From NCBI RefSeq assembly GCF_003448965.1, contig NZ_QRGC01000018.1:42850-106849 (forward strand): a stretch of DNA of 64,000 nt, given 5' to 3'. The stretch comes from Oceanicella sp. SM1341 (GTDB lineage: Bacteria > Pseudomonadota > Alphaproteobacteria > Rhodobacterales > Rhodobacteraceae). How positions within the stretch are numbered: the first letter of the stretch is position 1; each line of letters opens with the position of its first letter. A program made the position numbers and the translations under genes. Below are positions 16,141 to 25,010 of this stretch, piece after piece. Below the pieces are notes generated by a model that was not told the origin of the DNA, ran no database searches, and saw only the letters and a program-made list of their open reading frames with translations.

Positions 16141-16928
16141 TGGGTTTCGTCGAGATCGAGGACGTCTCGCTGCGCTACCGTGCGCAGGGCGCGGAGGAGG
16201 GCACGCTCGCGGTCGAGGGGCTGAACCTCTCGGTGGAGGAGGGCGCCTTCGTGGCGGTGGTGGGGCCGTCGGGCTGCGGGAAATCCTCGCTGATGCGGCT
16301 CGCCACGGGCCTGCATTTCCCCACCACCGGGCGGGTCTCGGTGGCGGGGGCGCCGGTGAAGGGGCCGGTCTCGGTGGCCGGCATGGCGTTCCAGAACCCG
16401 GTGATGCTGCCCTGGCGGCTCACGCGCGACAACGTGCTGCTGCCGCTCGAGGTGGTGCAGCCGCACCGGAGCCGGCTGCGGCGCAACCGCGCCGAGTACC
16501 GTGCCCGGGCCGAGGCGCTGCTCGCCACGGTGGGGCTGGCGGGGCAGGGGGGCAAGTATCCCTGGCAGCTCTCGGGCGGCATGCAGCAGCGCGCCTCGCT
16601 GTGCCGCGCGCTGATCCACGAGCCGCGGCTGGTGATGCTCGACGAGCCCTTCGGTGCGCTCGACGCCTTCACCCGCGAGGAACTGTGGTGCGTGATGCGC
16701 GACCTGCACGCCGAGAAGCGCTTCACCGCCATCCTGGTGACGCATGATCTGCGCGAGGCGGTGTTCCTCGCCGACCGGATCTTCGTGATGTCGGCGCGGC
16801 CGGGGCGGGTGATCGCGGTGCGCGACGTGCCCATGCCGCGGCCGCGCGACATCTCGGTGACCTACACGCCGGAGTTCTCGGAGATCGTGCACGAGCTGCG
16901 CGGGCATATCGCGGAGGCACGGGCATGA
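16140..16928 (+). CDS. ABC importer ATPase, SsuB/TauB-like
   Basis: A 262-residue nucleotide-binding subunit with Walker A GPSGCGKSS, Q-loop AFQNPVMLPW, signature LSGGMQQR, Walker B LVMLDEPF and the H-loop VTHDLREAVF. This wording is typical of nitrate/sulfonate/taurine/pyrimidine importers. The start uses the A of the preceding TGA (TGATG). Its own stop overlaps the ATG of a small open frame (ATGA). It powers import through the permease at 17182. Confidence 0.92.
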   Translation: MGFVEIEDVSLRYRAQGAEEGTLAVEGLNLSVEEGAFVAVVGPSGCGKSSLMRLATGLHFPTTGRVSVAGAPVKGPVSVAGMAFQNPVMLPWRLTRDNVLLPLEVVQPHRSRLRRNRAEYRARAEALLATVGLAGQGGKYPWQLSGGMQQRASLCRALIHEPRLVMLDEPFGALDAFTREELWCVMRDLHAEKRFTAILVTHDLREAVFLADRIFVMSARPGRVIAVRDVPMPRPRDISVTYTPEFSEIVHELRGHIAEARA

Positions 16929-17182
16929 GGCGCGGCCCGACCGGGAAGGCGCCGGGGGCCGGGGGCGCGCGGGGCGAGGCCCCGGGTCAGGCCCGGGGCA
17001 GCGGGGTGCCCGGGCCGGAGGCGGGGGGAGGCCGCTCTGCCGGGTTCCGATCCCACAAGGGGGCCGTGCGCCAGGCCGCGCCGGAGGAGGCGCCGGCCCG
17101 GCCGGCACCGCTTGCCCCGCACAACCGCTCGCGCCGGCCGGCACCGCTCTGGGCGCATCGCGACGAGGGGGAGGAGCGCTGA
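16925..17182 (+). CDS. Small Arg/Gly/Pro-rich open frame, translation-coupled
   Basis: An 85-codon frame fills the space between the ATPase and permease genes. It starts with ATGA overlapping the ATPase stop, and its TGA overlaps the permease ATG by one base. The product has no recognisable domain, is rich in Arg, Gly, Pro and Ala and contains a short internal direct repeat (CCGGCACCGCT twice). It may be a real small protein, or an expanded intergenic insert kept open so ribosomes can pass from ATPase to permease. The exact couplings argue for translation; the composition argues against a folded protein. Confidence 0.3.
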   Translation: MRRGPTGKAPGAGGARGEAPGQARGSGVPGPEAGGGRSAGFRSHKGAVRQAAPEEAPARPAPLAPHNRSRRPAPLWAHRDEGEER

Positions 17183-17952
17183 TGGCCGCGCGCATCGACT
17201 GGGTGAAGGCCGCCCCCTGGCTCTGCACCATCGGCCTCTTCCTGATCTGGGAGGCGGCGGTGCGCCTGCTGGGCGTGCCCTATTACATCCTGCCCGCGCC
17301 CACGGCGGTGGCCTACGCGGCGGGCGAATTTGCCGGCGGGCTCTGGCGCAACTCGCTGCAGACGCTCTGGACCACGGCGGCGGGCTTCGGTCTCGCCATC
17401 GTCTTCGGGCTGGGGCTCGGGCTCTTCATCGGCTGGGACCGGCGCATCTACGCCGGGCTCTACCCGCTGATGATCGGCTTCAACTCCATCCCCAAGGTGG
17501 CGGTGGTGCCCATCCTGGTGCTGTGGTTCGGCACCGGCTGGCTGCCGGCCGTGCTCACCGCCTTCCTGATCTCCTTCTTTCCCATCGTGGTGAATGTGGC
17601 CACGGGGCTTGCCACCATCGAGCCGGAAATGGAGGATGTGCTGCGTGCCCTCGGCGCGAAGAAGTTCGACATCATGACGAAAGTGGGCATTCCGCGCTCG
17701 CTGCCGTTCTTCTTCGGGTCGCTCAAGGTGGCGATCACGCTGGCCTTCATCGGCTCGGTTCTCTCCGAGACGGTTGCGGCCAACGCGGGGCTGGGGCACA
17801 TGATGTTGACGGCGCAGGCGAATTTTGAAGTGCCCCTGGTCTTCGCCTGTCTCATCGCGCTCGCGGTGGAGGGTATCGGCATGTACGCGCTGATGGCCTG
17901 GCTCGAGAAACGCATGACCGGCTGGGCACAGAGATCCGGGTTCAATCGCTGA
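17182..17952 (+). CDS. ABC importer permease, SsuC/TauC-like
   Basis: A 256-residue inner-membrane protein of the binding-protein-dependent transport family with about six helices. It starts with a helix (LCTIGLFLIWEAAVRLL) and has the EAA loop ALGAKKFDIMTKVGIPRSLP that docks the ATPase. PYYILPAPTAV after the first helix is typical of the SsuC/ThiX group. GAGGAGC precedes the ATG, which shares a base with the preceding stop. It overlaps the downstream amidase by one base. Confidence 0.92.
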   Translation: MAARIDWVKAAPWLCTIGLFLIWEAAVRLLGVPYYILPAPTAVAYAAGEFAGGLWRNSLQTLWTTAAGFGLAIVFGLGLGLFIGWDRRIYAGLYPLMIGFNSIPKVAVVPILVLWFGTGWLPAVLTAFLISFFPIVVNVATGLATIEPEMEDVLRALGAKKFDIMTKVGIPRSLPFFFGSLKVAITLAFIGSVLSETVAANAGLGHMMLTAQANFEVPLVFACLIALAVEGIGMYALMAWLEKRMTGWAQRSGFNR

Positions 17953-19409
17953 TGTCCATTTCACAGGCATACGAAGATCATGACGGGCTCGGCCTTGCCG
18001 CGCTGGTCGCCGCGGGGCAGGTCACGCCCGACGAGCTGCTCGACGAGGCGCTGGCGCGGGCCGAGGCCCTCGACCCAGCCCTCACCTGCCTCACCCAGCT
18101 CAGGCCGGAGACCGCGCGCCGCCATATCGGCGACGGGCTGCCCGAGGGCAGCTTCGCCGGCGTGCCCTTCCTGCTCAAGGATCTCGGCGCCGAGGCGGTG
18201 GACTTTCCGGCCAACAACGGGTCGCGCCTGCTGGCCGACACGGTCTACCCGGGCGACAGCGAGCTCTACACCCGGCTGAAGGCCACCGGCCTCGTGACCT
18301 TCGGGCGCACCACCTCGCCCGAGGGCGGCGTGGGCCCGGTGACGGAGGCGGCCGTCTACGGCGGCCCCACGCGCAACCCCTGGAACCTCGACCACACCTC
18401 CGGCGGCTCCTCGGGCGGGGCGGCGGCGGCGGTGGCGGCGGGCATCGTGCCGATGGCGCATGGCTCGGACGGCGGTGGCTCGGTGCGCATCCCGGCCTCC
18501 TCCTGCGGGCTCTTCGGCTTCAAGGCCACCCGCGCGCGCCTGCCCGACGGGCCGTTTTCCGGCGAGGGCTGGGCCGGCATGGCGATCGACGGTTTCCTCA
18601 CCCGCTCGGTGCGCGACACGGCGGCGCTGCTCGATGCCTGCTCGGGCCCCGACCTCGGCGCGCCCTACGTGGCGCCGCCGCTGAAGGGCACCTTCATGGA
18701 CGCGCTCTCCCGCCCCTCCGGGCGGCTGCGCGTGGCGGTGTGCCCCACCTCGCTCACCGGCGAGCCGATCCACCCCGAATGCGCCACCGCGGTGGCCGAC
18801 GCGGCCAAGCTGCTGGAAACCCTCGGCCACCACGTGGAGGAAGCCCGGCCCGAGGCGAGCACCCTGCGGATGATGAAGGCCTGGACGGTGATCGTGGGCT
18901 GCGGCACGGCGCTGTGGATCCGCGAGGCGCTGGCCAAGCGCGGCCGCACCCTGCGCGAGGACGACATCGAGCCGGTGGCGCGCGGCGCGCTGGCCTGGGC
19001 GGCCGGGCTCACCGGGCCGGACTATCTCGCCGCGGTGGAGGCCATCCACGACTACGGCCGCGAGATGGCGCAGTTCTTCACCACCTACGACGTGCTGCTC
19101 ACCGCCACGCTGGCCGAGCCGCCGGCCGAGGTGGGCCGCTTCCGCCACCGCTCGGAAGACTTTGCCGAATATCGGAACGGGCCGCAGGGCGTGTTTCCCT
19201 ATTCGCCCTTCACCGCAGCCTTCAACGCCACCGGCCAGCCCGCGGCCTCGCTGCCGCTGCACTGGAGCGAAAACGGCCTGCCGGTGGGGGTGCACCTTGC
19301 CGCGCCCTTCGGCGAGGACACCTTGCTGATGGCGCTCTGTGCCGAGATCGAGGCGGCGCGGCCCTGGTTTCACCGCCGGCCGCCCGCCGCCAACCGCTAC
19401 CAGCCCTGA
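17952..19409 (+). CDS. Amidase-signature family hydrolase
   Basis: 485 residues with the Ser-cisSer-Lys triad of the amidase-signature family: Lys76 in FLLKDLG, the GGSSGG loop at 151-156 and nucleophile Ser177 in GGGSVRIP. It hydrolyses a carboxamide; amino-acid-level wording does not point to GatA, because no gatB/gatC neighbour exists and the C-terminus differs. Its ATG overlaps the permease stop (TGATG), so it is the last gene of the importer operon and probably acts on the imported compound in the cytosol. No signal peptide is seen. Confidence 0.9.
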   Translation: MSISQAYEDHDGLGLAALVAAGQVTPDELLDEALARAEALDPALTCLTQLRPETARRHIGDGLPEGSFAGVPFLLKDLGAEAVDFPANNGSRLLADTVYPGDSELYTRLKATGLVTFGRTTSPEGGVGPVTEAAVYGGPTRNPWNLDHTSGGSSGGAAAAVAAGIVPMAHGSDGGGSVRIPASSCGLFGFKATRARLPDGPFSGEGWAGMAIDGFLTRSVRDTAALLDACSGPDLGAPYVAPPLKGTFMDALSRPSGRLRVAVCPTSLTGEPIHPECATAVADAAKLLETLGHHVEEARPEASTLRMMKAWTVIVGCGTALWIREALAKRGRTLREDDIEPVARGALAWAAGLTGPDYLAAVEAIHDYGREMAQFFTTYDVLLTATLAEPPAEVGRFRHRSEDFAEYRNGPQGVFPYSPFTAAFNATGQPAASLPLHWSENGLPVGVHLAAPFGEDTLLMALCAEIEAARPWFHRRPPAANRYQP

Positions 19410-19505
19410 GAGGAGGCCAGGGCACGCCCCCGGGAGCGGGGCGCTCGCACAGGAAGACCATGCCCCGGGCGGCTCCCGCGCCCGGGACGGGAACGAGGGT
19501 GACAC

Positions 19506-20618
19506 ATGCAGGCTCCAGCGCCGACCGACACGACTTCCCCGCTGCCGGCCATCGAGGCCCGCCGGGTGACGAAGATCTTCGGAGAGGGAGACGACGCGTT
19601 CCAGGCGCTCGACGCCGTTTCGCTCAGCATCCGGGAAAACGAGTTCTTCACGCTGCTGGGCCCCTCGGGCTGCGGCAAGACCACGCTGCTGCGGCTCATC
19701 GCCGGGTTCGAGCAGCCCTCGGCCGGGCATATCCTGCTGGAGGGGAAGAACATCTCCAACCTGCCGCCCTACAAGCGGCCGGTGAACACGGTCTTCCAGT
19801 CCTACGCGCTGTTCCCGCATCTGACCGTGGCGCAGAACATCGCCTTCGGCCTGCAGCGGCTGGGCAAGCCGAAGGCCGAAGTGGCCGACACGGTGGAGCG
19901 CATGCTGCGGCTGGTGAAGATGGAGCACCTGAAGGACCGGCGCACCTCCAACATCTCCGGCGGCCAGCAGCAGCGCGTGGCGCTCGCGCGCGCGCTGGCG
20001 CCCCGGCCGAGGGTGCTGCTGCTCGACGAGCCGCTCTCCGCGCTCGACCTCAAGCTGCGCAAGGAGATGCAGATCGAGCTCAAGCGCCTGCAGGGCGAGA
20101 CCGGCATCACCTTCATCTTCGTCACCCATGACCAGGAGGAGGCGCTCACCATGTCCGACCGCATCGCGGTGATGTCGGAGGGCAAGGTGCTGCAGGTGGG
20201 CGGCCCGCGCGAGATCTACGACCGCCCGGCCGACCGGTTCGTCGCGAGCTTCATCGGCGACACCAACTTCCTGCCCGCGCAGGTGATCTCCACCGCCGGG
20301 CCGCGCGCCCGGCTCGCGGTCTGCGGGGTGGAGATCTCCGCCGCGCTGCCCGAGGGGGTGGAAGGCCCGGCGCTGACCATGGCGCTGCGCCCCGAGCAGC
20401 TCCGCCTCGAGGCGGCGGGGGCGGCGGGTGCCTTGCAGGGCGTGCTGAAGGACACGGTCTATTTCGGCACCGACACGCATTTCCACATCACGCTCACCGA
20501 CGGCACGCCGCTCATCGCCCGGGTGCAGAACGCCCGCACCGCCGAGCATGCCTTCCGCGTGGGCGAGCCGATCGGCGCCCGCCCTCAGGCCGATGCCCTC
20601 CAGGCGCTGCACGACTGA
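19506..20618 (+). CDS. potA: Spermidine/putrescine-type ABC ATPase
   Basis: 370 residues: nucleotide-binding domain with Walker [11 protein letters not shown]-loop [12 protein letters not shown], signature [15 protein letters not shown], Walker [13 protein letters not shown] and H-loop [15 protein letters not shown], then a C-terminal TOBE domain (about 285-365). This is the PotA/PotG pattern. It shares its last base with the next ATG (TGATG). It leads a four-gene polyamine-type importer operon. The exact cargo, putrescine, spermidine or a related compound, is not settled by sequence. Confidence 0.92.
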   Translation: MQAPAPTDTTSPLPAIEARRVTKIFGEGDDAFQALDAVSLSIRENEFFTLLGPSGCGKTTLLRLIAGFEQPSAGHILLEGKNISNLPPYKRPVNTVFQSYALFPHLTVAQNIAFGLQRLGKPKAEVADTVERMLRLVKMEHLKDRRTSNISGGQQQRVALARALAPRPRVLLLDEPLSALDLKLRKEMQIELKRLQGETGITFIFVTHDQEEALTMSDRIAVMSEGKVLQVGGPREIYDRPADRFVASFIGDTNFLPAQVISTAGPRARLAVCGVEISAALPEGVEGPALTMALRPEQLRLEAAGAAGALQGVLKDTVYFGTDTHFHITLTDGTPLIARVQNARTAEHAFRVGEPIGARPQADALQALHD

Positions 20619-21550
20619 TGGCGCGCCCCTCTCTCCGCACCCGCTCGCCAGAGGAGCAGGCCGCGCGCAGCGCCCGCATCCGCGCGAGCTGGCTGCTCTC
20701 CACGCCCGCGCTCATCCTGCTCACCTTCGCGGCCTTCGGCCCGCTGCTGATCGTGCTCGCCTATTCCTTCGTGGCGCCGGGGGAATATTCCGGCGTGGTG
20801 TGGGAGCTCTCGGGCCAGGGCTGGTTCGAGGTGCTCTTCACCCGCGACATCTTCGATGACACGGTGAGCCTCGCGCAGGCGCATCTGTCGATCTTCTGGC
20901 GCTCGGCCTCGCTGTCGCTGCTCACCACGCTCATCACGCTGATCTTCGGCTTTCCCACCGCCTATTTCATCGCCACCCGGCCGGAGCGCCAGCGCCCGCT
21001 GTGGCTGTTCCTCATCACCATCCCGTTCTGGACCAACCTGCTGATCCGCACCTTCGCCATCATGGAGGTGATCCGCAACGAGGGCATCGTGAACACGGTG
21101 CTGCTCAACCTCGGGATCATCGACCAGCCGCTGCAGATGCTCTACACCTACGGCTCGGTGCTGCTGGGCATGGCCTACGTATACCTGCCGCTGATGGTGC
21201 TGCCGATCTACGCCTCGATGGAGCGCTTCGACTTCCGGCTGGTGGAGGCGGGATACGACCTCTACGCCTCGCGGCTCGACATCCTGCGCCTCATCGTGCT
21301 GCCCATCGTGAAACCGGGCATCGTGGCGGGCTCGATCCTCGTCTTCGTGCCCTCGCTGGGCGCCTACGTGACGCCGCGCGTGCTGGGCGGCGGCAACAAC
21401 ATGATGCTGGGCAACCTCATCGAGCTGCAGTTCGGCCAGGGGCGGAACTGGCCGCTGGGGGCGGCGCTCTCCATCACGCTGCTCATCATCGTCGCCTGCG
21501 CCCTCGTCTTCTACGTGCGCGCCGCCAACCGGGAGGACCCGCATGGCTGA
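20618..21550 (+). CDS. potB: Polyamine-type ABC permease 1
   Basis: A 310-residue inner-membrane permease with six predicted helices (first TPALILLTFAAFGPLLIVLA) and an EAA loop (VEAGYDLYASRLDILRLIVLP). PotB/PotH-type residues include IPFWTNLLIRTFA and GAYVTPRVLGG, as in the spermidine/putrescine family. It overlaps potA by one base and potC by 8 bp. Confidence 0.92.
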   Translation: MARPSLRTRSPEEQAARSARIRASWLLSTPALILLTFAAFGPLLIVLAYSFVAPGEYSGVVWELSGQGWFEVLFTRDIFDDTVSLAQAHLSIFWRSASLSLLTTLITLIFGFPTAYFIATRPERQRPLWLFLITIPFWTNLLIRTFAIMEVIRNEGIVNTVLLNLGIIDQPLQMLYTYGSVLLGMAYVYLPLMVLPIYASMERFDFRLVEAGYDLYASRLDILRLIVLPIVKPGIVAGSILVFVPSLGAYVTPRVLGGGNNMMLGNLIELQFGQGRNWPLGAALSITLLIIVACALVFYVRAANREDPHG

Positions 21551-22346
21551 CCGCACCTTCGAAGTCCGCCGCCTGCCGGGCATGGCGGCCATCGCCATCA
21601 CCTGTTTCGTCATCCTCTACGCGCCGATCGTGACGCTGGTGGTCTACTCGTTCAACGCCGGCTCCTCGGTGGCGCTGTGGGAGGGGCTGTCGCTGCGCTG
21701 GTACGCGGTGGCCTGGGACAACGTGGCGGTGCAGGAGGCGGCGATCCGCTCGCTGGTGGTGGCGGCCAGTGCGGCGGCCATCGCCACCGTGCTCGCCACG
21801 CTCGCAGCACTCGGCACCACGCGCACCGGGCCCTTCCCGGGGCGGATGACCATCTACACGCTCATCAACCAGCCGCTCATGGTGCCCGAGATCGTCACCG
21901 CCGTGGCGCTGCTGATCTTCTTTGCCATGATCAAGGTGGCCACCGGCTACACCGGGCTTGCCTACCTGATCGCGGCGCATGCCGCCTTCTGCGTGCCCTT
22001 CGCCTACCTGCCCATCCGGGCGCGGCTGGAGGGCATGGACCTGAGCCTGGAGCGCGCGGCGGCCGACCTCTACGCCACGCCCTTCGCCACCTTCCGCCAC
22101 ATCACCCTGCCGCTGATGGCGCCGGGCATCGTGGCGGGGGCGATGCTCGCCTTCGTGATCTCGCTCGATGACGTGGTCATCACCGAGTTCGTGAAATCGG
22201 CGGGGCAGGACACGCTGCCCACCTACATGCTGGGCCAGCTCCGCCGCGCCATCTCCCCGGAGGTGAACGCCATCTCCACCGCGCTGCTGGCGCTCACGGT
22301 GCTGCTGCTCACGGCGTTCTTCTTCCTCAACCGCAAACGCAACTGA
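21543..22346 (+). CDS. potC: Polyamine-type ABC permease 2
   Basis: A 267-residue inner-membrane permease of the PotC/PotI type: N-terminal helix with YAPIVTLVVYSFNAG, the EAA loop (RAAADLYATPFATFRHITLPL) and the conserved SLDDVVITEFV block near residue 210. It partners potB to form the channel. The 8-bp overlap indicates coupled translation. Confidence 0.93.
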   Translation: MADRTFEVRRLPGMAAIAITCFVILYAPIVTLVVYSFNAGSSVALWEGLSLRWYAVAWDNVAVQEAAIRSLVVAASAAAIATVLATLAALGTTRTGPFPGRMTIYTLINQPLMVPEIVTAVALLIFFAMIKVATGYTGLAYLIAAHAAFCVPFAYLPIRARLEGMDLSLERAAADLYATPFATFRHITLPLMAPGIVAGAMLAFVISLDDVVITEFVKSAGQDTLPTYMLGQLRRAISPEVNAISTALLALTVLLLTAFFFLNRKRN

Positions 22347-22374
22347 ACACGGGTAACCAACAGGGAGTTTCGAG

Positions 22375-23409
22375 ATGAAAACCACCACCCGCGCCACGCT
22401 GCTCACGGCCACGCTGCTGGCCAGTGCCGGCATCGCCCATGCCGAGGGCGAGCTGCAGATCTACAACTGGGGCAACTACACCAGCCCCGAGCTGATCGAG
22501 AAGTTCGAGAAGGAATACGACATCGACGTCACGGTGACGGATTACGATTCCAACACCACCGCGCTGACCAAGATCGAGGCCGGCGGCCACGGGTTCGACA
22601 TCGTGGTGCCCTCGGCCAACTACGTGCCGATCTTCGTGGAGAAGGGCCTGCTGATGGAGGCCCGGCCCGACGAGATGGAGAACTTCAAGAACGTCGCGCC
22701 CGAGTGGGTGGACGTGCCCTGGGACCCCGGCCGCCACTACACCGTGCCCTGGCAGTGGGGCACCACCGGCGTCTCGGTGAACACCTCCGTCTACGACGGC
22801 GACGTGAACACCTCCGCCATCTTCCTCGACCCGCCGGAGGAGCTGGTGGGCAAGGTGAACGTGGTGCCCGAGATGAACGACGTGATGGCGCTGGCCATCA
22901 TGTATGCCGGCGGCGAGCCCTGCACCGAGGACAGGGAACTGCTCAGGAAGGTGCGCGACACCCTGGTGGAAGCGAAGCCCAAGTGGATGTCGATGGACTA
23001 CGGCATGACCGACAAGATGTCGGCCAACGACGTGGCGGCCAGCGTGAACTGGAACGGCTCCTCCTTCCGCATCCGCCTCAACAACCCCGACGTGGTCTAC
23101 GGCTACCCGAAGGAAGGCTACCCGGTGTGGATGGACTCGGTCGCCATCCTCTCCGACGCGCAGAACGTCGAGAACGCTAAGCTGTTCATGAACTTCATCA
23201 TGGAGCCCGAGAACGCCGCGATGATCTCGGCCTTCGCGCGCTACGCCAACGGCATCACCGGCTCGCAGGAATTCCTGCCCGATGACATGAAGGACGCGCC
23301 GGAGGTGAACGTGCCCGAGGAGTTCAGGGAAGCCGGCACCTTCCTGCCGACCTGCCCCTCCGACGCGCAGAAGCTCTACACCGCGATCTGGACCGACCTG
23401 CAGAAGTAA
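22375..23409 (+). CDS. potD: Polyamine-type periplasmic binding protein
   Basis: 344 residues with a Sec signal peptide (about 1-23, ending GIAHA) and the PotD/PotF fold: LQIYNWGNYTSPELIEKFEKE at the mature start, VVPSANYVPIFVEKGLL, and WGTTGVSVN. Binding proteins of this group take putrescine or spermidine, with acidic residues clamping the amines. AGGGAG lies 9 nt before the ATG. It is the last gene of the operon and is followed by a strong terminator. PotD and PotF cannot be told apart here. Confidence 0.9.
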   Translation: MKTTTRATLLTATLLASAGIAHAEGELQIYNWGNYTSPELIEKFEKEYDIDVTVTDYDSNTTALTKIEAGGHGFDIVVPSANYVPIFVEKGLLMEARPDEMENFKNVAPEWVDVPWDPGRHYTVPWQWGTTGVSVNTSVYDGDVNTSAIFLDPPEELVGKVNVVPEMNDVMALAIMYAGGEPCTEDRELLRKVRDTLVEAKPKWMSMDYGMTDKMSANDVAASVNWNGSSFRIRLNNPDVVYGYPKEGYPVWMDSVAILSDAQNVENAKLFMNFIMEPENAAMISAFARYANGITGSQEFLPDDMKDAPEVNVPEEFREAGTFLPTCPSDAQKLYTAIWTDLQK

Positions 23410-23415
23410 GCCCCC

Positions 23416-23453
23416 CGCGGGCCGCCGCCCGCCGCGCGGCGGCCCGCGTTTCG
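23416..23453 (+). terminator. Terminator after the polyamine operon
   Basis: An 11-bp perfect stem (CGCGGGCCGCC / GGCGGCCCGCG) followed by TTTCGT, 7 bp after the potD stop. Confidence 0.8.
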
Positions 23454-23455
23454 TA

Positions 23456-23477
23456 CCGTGCCCGCGAGCGGGCACGG
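23456..23477. promoter_or_regulatory. 10-bp perfect palindrome before ohr
   Basis: CCGTGCCCGC, GA, GCGGGCACGG. It sits just after the operon terminator and 113 bp before ohr. It could be a second hairpin or an operator; there is no T-run. Confidence 0.4.
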
Positions 23478-23590
23478 CCCGCTCTCTCCGCCCGCCGTGC
23501 CTTCGGCGCCCGCGCCCTTGGCGGCGCCCGCGCCGAGCACTAGATCGACAGGGCTGCCTCCTCGCGGGGCGGGACGAAATGGAGAGAGAG

Positions 23591-24013
23591 ATGAAGGTTC
23601 TATACACCACGCGCGCAACGGCCACCGGTGGTCGGACCGGCCAGGCGACCTCCGAGGACGGTGCCCTGGACGTGACGCTGGCGATGCCGAAGGAACTGGG
23701 CGGCGACGGTGCAGCCGGAACCAACCCCGAGCAGCTCTTCGCCGCCGGCTACGCGGCCTGTTTCCTCAGCGCGCTGAAGAACGTGGCCTCGAAGGCCAAG
23801 GTCAAGCTGCCCGACACCGCCGCCGTGACGGCGAGCGTGAGCGTGGGCCCGCGCGACGACGAGCAGGGCTTCGGCCTGGAAGTCACCCTGGGCGTCGACA
23901 TCCCGGGCATGAACAAGGACCAGGCCGAGGACCTGGTGGAGGAGGCGCATGCCGTGTGCCCCTACAGCTACGCCCTGCTGAACGACACGCAGGTGCGCCT
24001 CAACGTGCTCTGA
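23591..24013 (+). CDS. ohr: Organic hydroperoxide resistance protein
   Basis: A 140-residue OsmC/Ohr-family thiol peroxidase with the two redox cysteines Cys57 (AACFLSAL) and Cys123 (AVCPYSYA) and Arg15, the usual Ohr active site. It reduces organic and fatty-acid hydroperoxides with lipoyl electron donors in the cytosol. The ATG at 23591 is preceded by GGAGAGAGAG; an ATG at 23579 lies inside that ribosome binding site. The usual repressor gene ohrR is not next to it. Confidence 0.93.
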   Translation: MKVLYTTRATATGGRTGQATSEDGALDVTLAMPKELGGDGAAGTNPEQLFAAGYAACFLSALKNVASKAKVKLPDTAAVTASVSVGPRDDEQGFGLEVTLGVDIPGMNKDQAEDLVEEAHAVCPYSYALLNDTQVRLNVL

Positions 24014-24251
24014 CCCCCCCTTCGCCCGGCAGCGGCAGTGCCGCCGGCCCCTCCCGCACCGCTTCCGGCGCCCGCGCGCCCGGCGCGGCGCGGCTGGGGC
24101 GGGGCGCGGGCTTGCCCCTGCCGGGCCGATGGGCCAGTGTGTCGCCCGACGCGAACCCGCCCCGCCTTGCCCCGGCTTCCGCCCCGGCCGGCGCGGCCCG
24201 TGAGCGCCCCCGAGATCCAGACGCAGACCCGACCGATACGGAGACCACCGC

Positions 24252-25010
24252 ATGCCCCCAAACCCCCTTTTCGACCTCACGGGCAAGCGTGCCCTCGTCA
24301 CCGGATCGAGCCAGGGGATCGGCCTGGCGCTGGCACACGGGCTGGCGGGCGCGGGCGCGACCCCGATCCTCAACGGCCGTGACACCGCGAAGCTCGCCGC
24401 CGCCGCCGAGGGCCTTCCCGGCGCGCTCACCCTCGCGTTCGACGTGACCGACCATGCCGCCGTGCGCGCCGCGGTGGACGGGTTCGAGGCCGAAACCGGC
24501 CCGATCGACATCCTGGTGAACAACGCCGGCATCCAGATCCGCGGCCCGCTGGAGGAGTTCTCCGCCGCCAATTTCGAACGCATCCTCGCCGCCAACATCT
24601 CCTCGGTGTTCAACGCGGGCCAGGCCTGCGCGCGCCACATGATCGGCCGCGGCGCCGGCAAGATCATCAACATCGCCTCGGTGCAGACCGCCCTCGCGCG
24701 GCCCGGCATCGCGCCCTACACCGCCACCAAGGGCGCGGTGGGCAATCTCACCAAGGGCATGGCGACCGACTGGGCCCGCCACGGGCTGCAGATCAACGCC
24801 ATCGCCCCGGGCTACTTCGCCACGCCGCTCAACAAGGCGCTGGTCGAGGACCCCGAGTTCACCGCCTGGCTCGCGAAGCGCACCCCGGCGGGGCGCTGGG
24901 GCGAGGTGGAGGAGCTGCAGGCCGCCTGCGTGTTCCTCGCCGGGCCCGGCGCGTCCTTCGTGAACGGCCACACGCTCTTTGTCGACGGAGGGATCAGTGT
25001 CTCACTTTGA
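24252..25010 (+). CDS. SDR oxidoreductase, gluconate 5-dehydrogenase-like
   Basis: A 252-residue short-chain dehydrogenase: nucleotide motif TGSSQGIG (about 18-25), NNAG near 92, catalytic Ser in NIASVQ and YTATK. The N-terminal LFDLTGKRALVTGSSQGIG and C-terminal GQTL-like end (GHTLFVDGGISVSL) resemble gluconate 5-dehydrogenases, which interconvert gluconate and 5-ketogluconate. The gluconokinase gene overlaps its 3' end by 14 bp, which supports this role. The ATG follows GGAG at a good distance. Confidence 0.82.
   Translation: MPPNPLFDLTGKRALVTGSSQGIGLALAHGLAGAGATPILNGRDTAKLAAAAEGLPGALTLAFDVTDHAAVRAAVDGFEAETGPIDILVNNAGIQIRGPLEEFSAANFERILAANISSVFNAGQACARHMIGRGAGKIINIASVQTALARPGIAPYTATKGAVGNLTKGMATDWARHGLQINAIAPGYFATPLNKALVEDPEFTAWLAKRTPAGRWGEVEELQAACVFLAGPGASFVNGHTLFVDGGISVSL

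Noticed and set aside
17952..19409. GatA subunit of the Glu-tRNA amidotransferase
   Set aside because: No gatB or gatC adjoins, the gene is coupled to an importer operon, and the C-terminus is not GatA-like.
17961..20612. An 883-codon minus-strand open frame across the amidase and potA
   Set aside because: Antisense shadow of two well-conserved genes; no start context or family.
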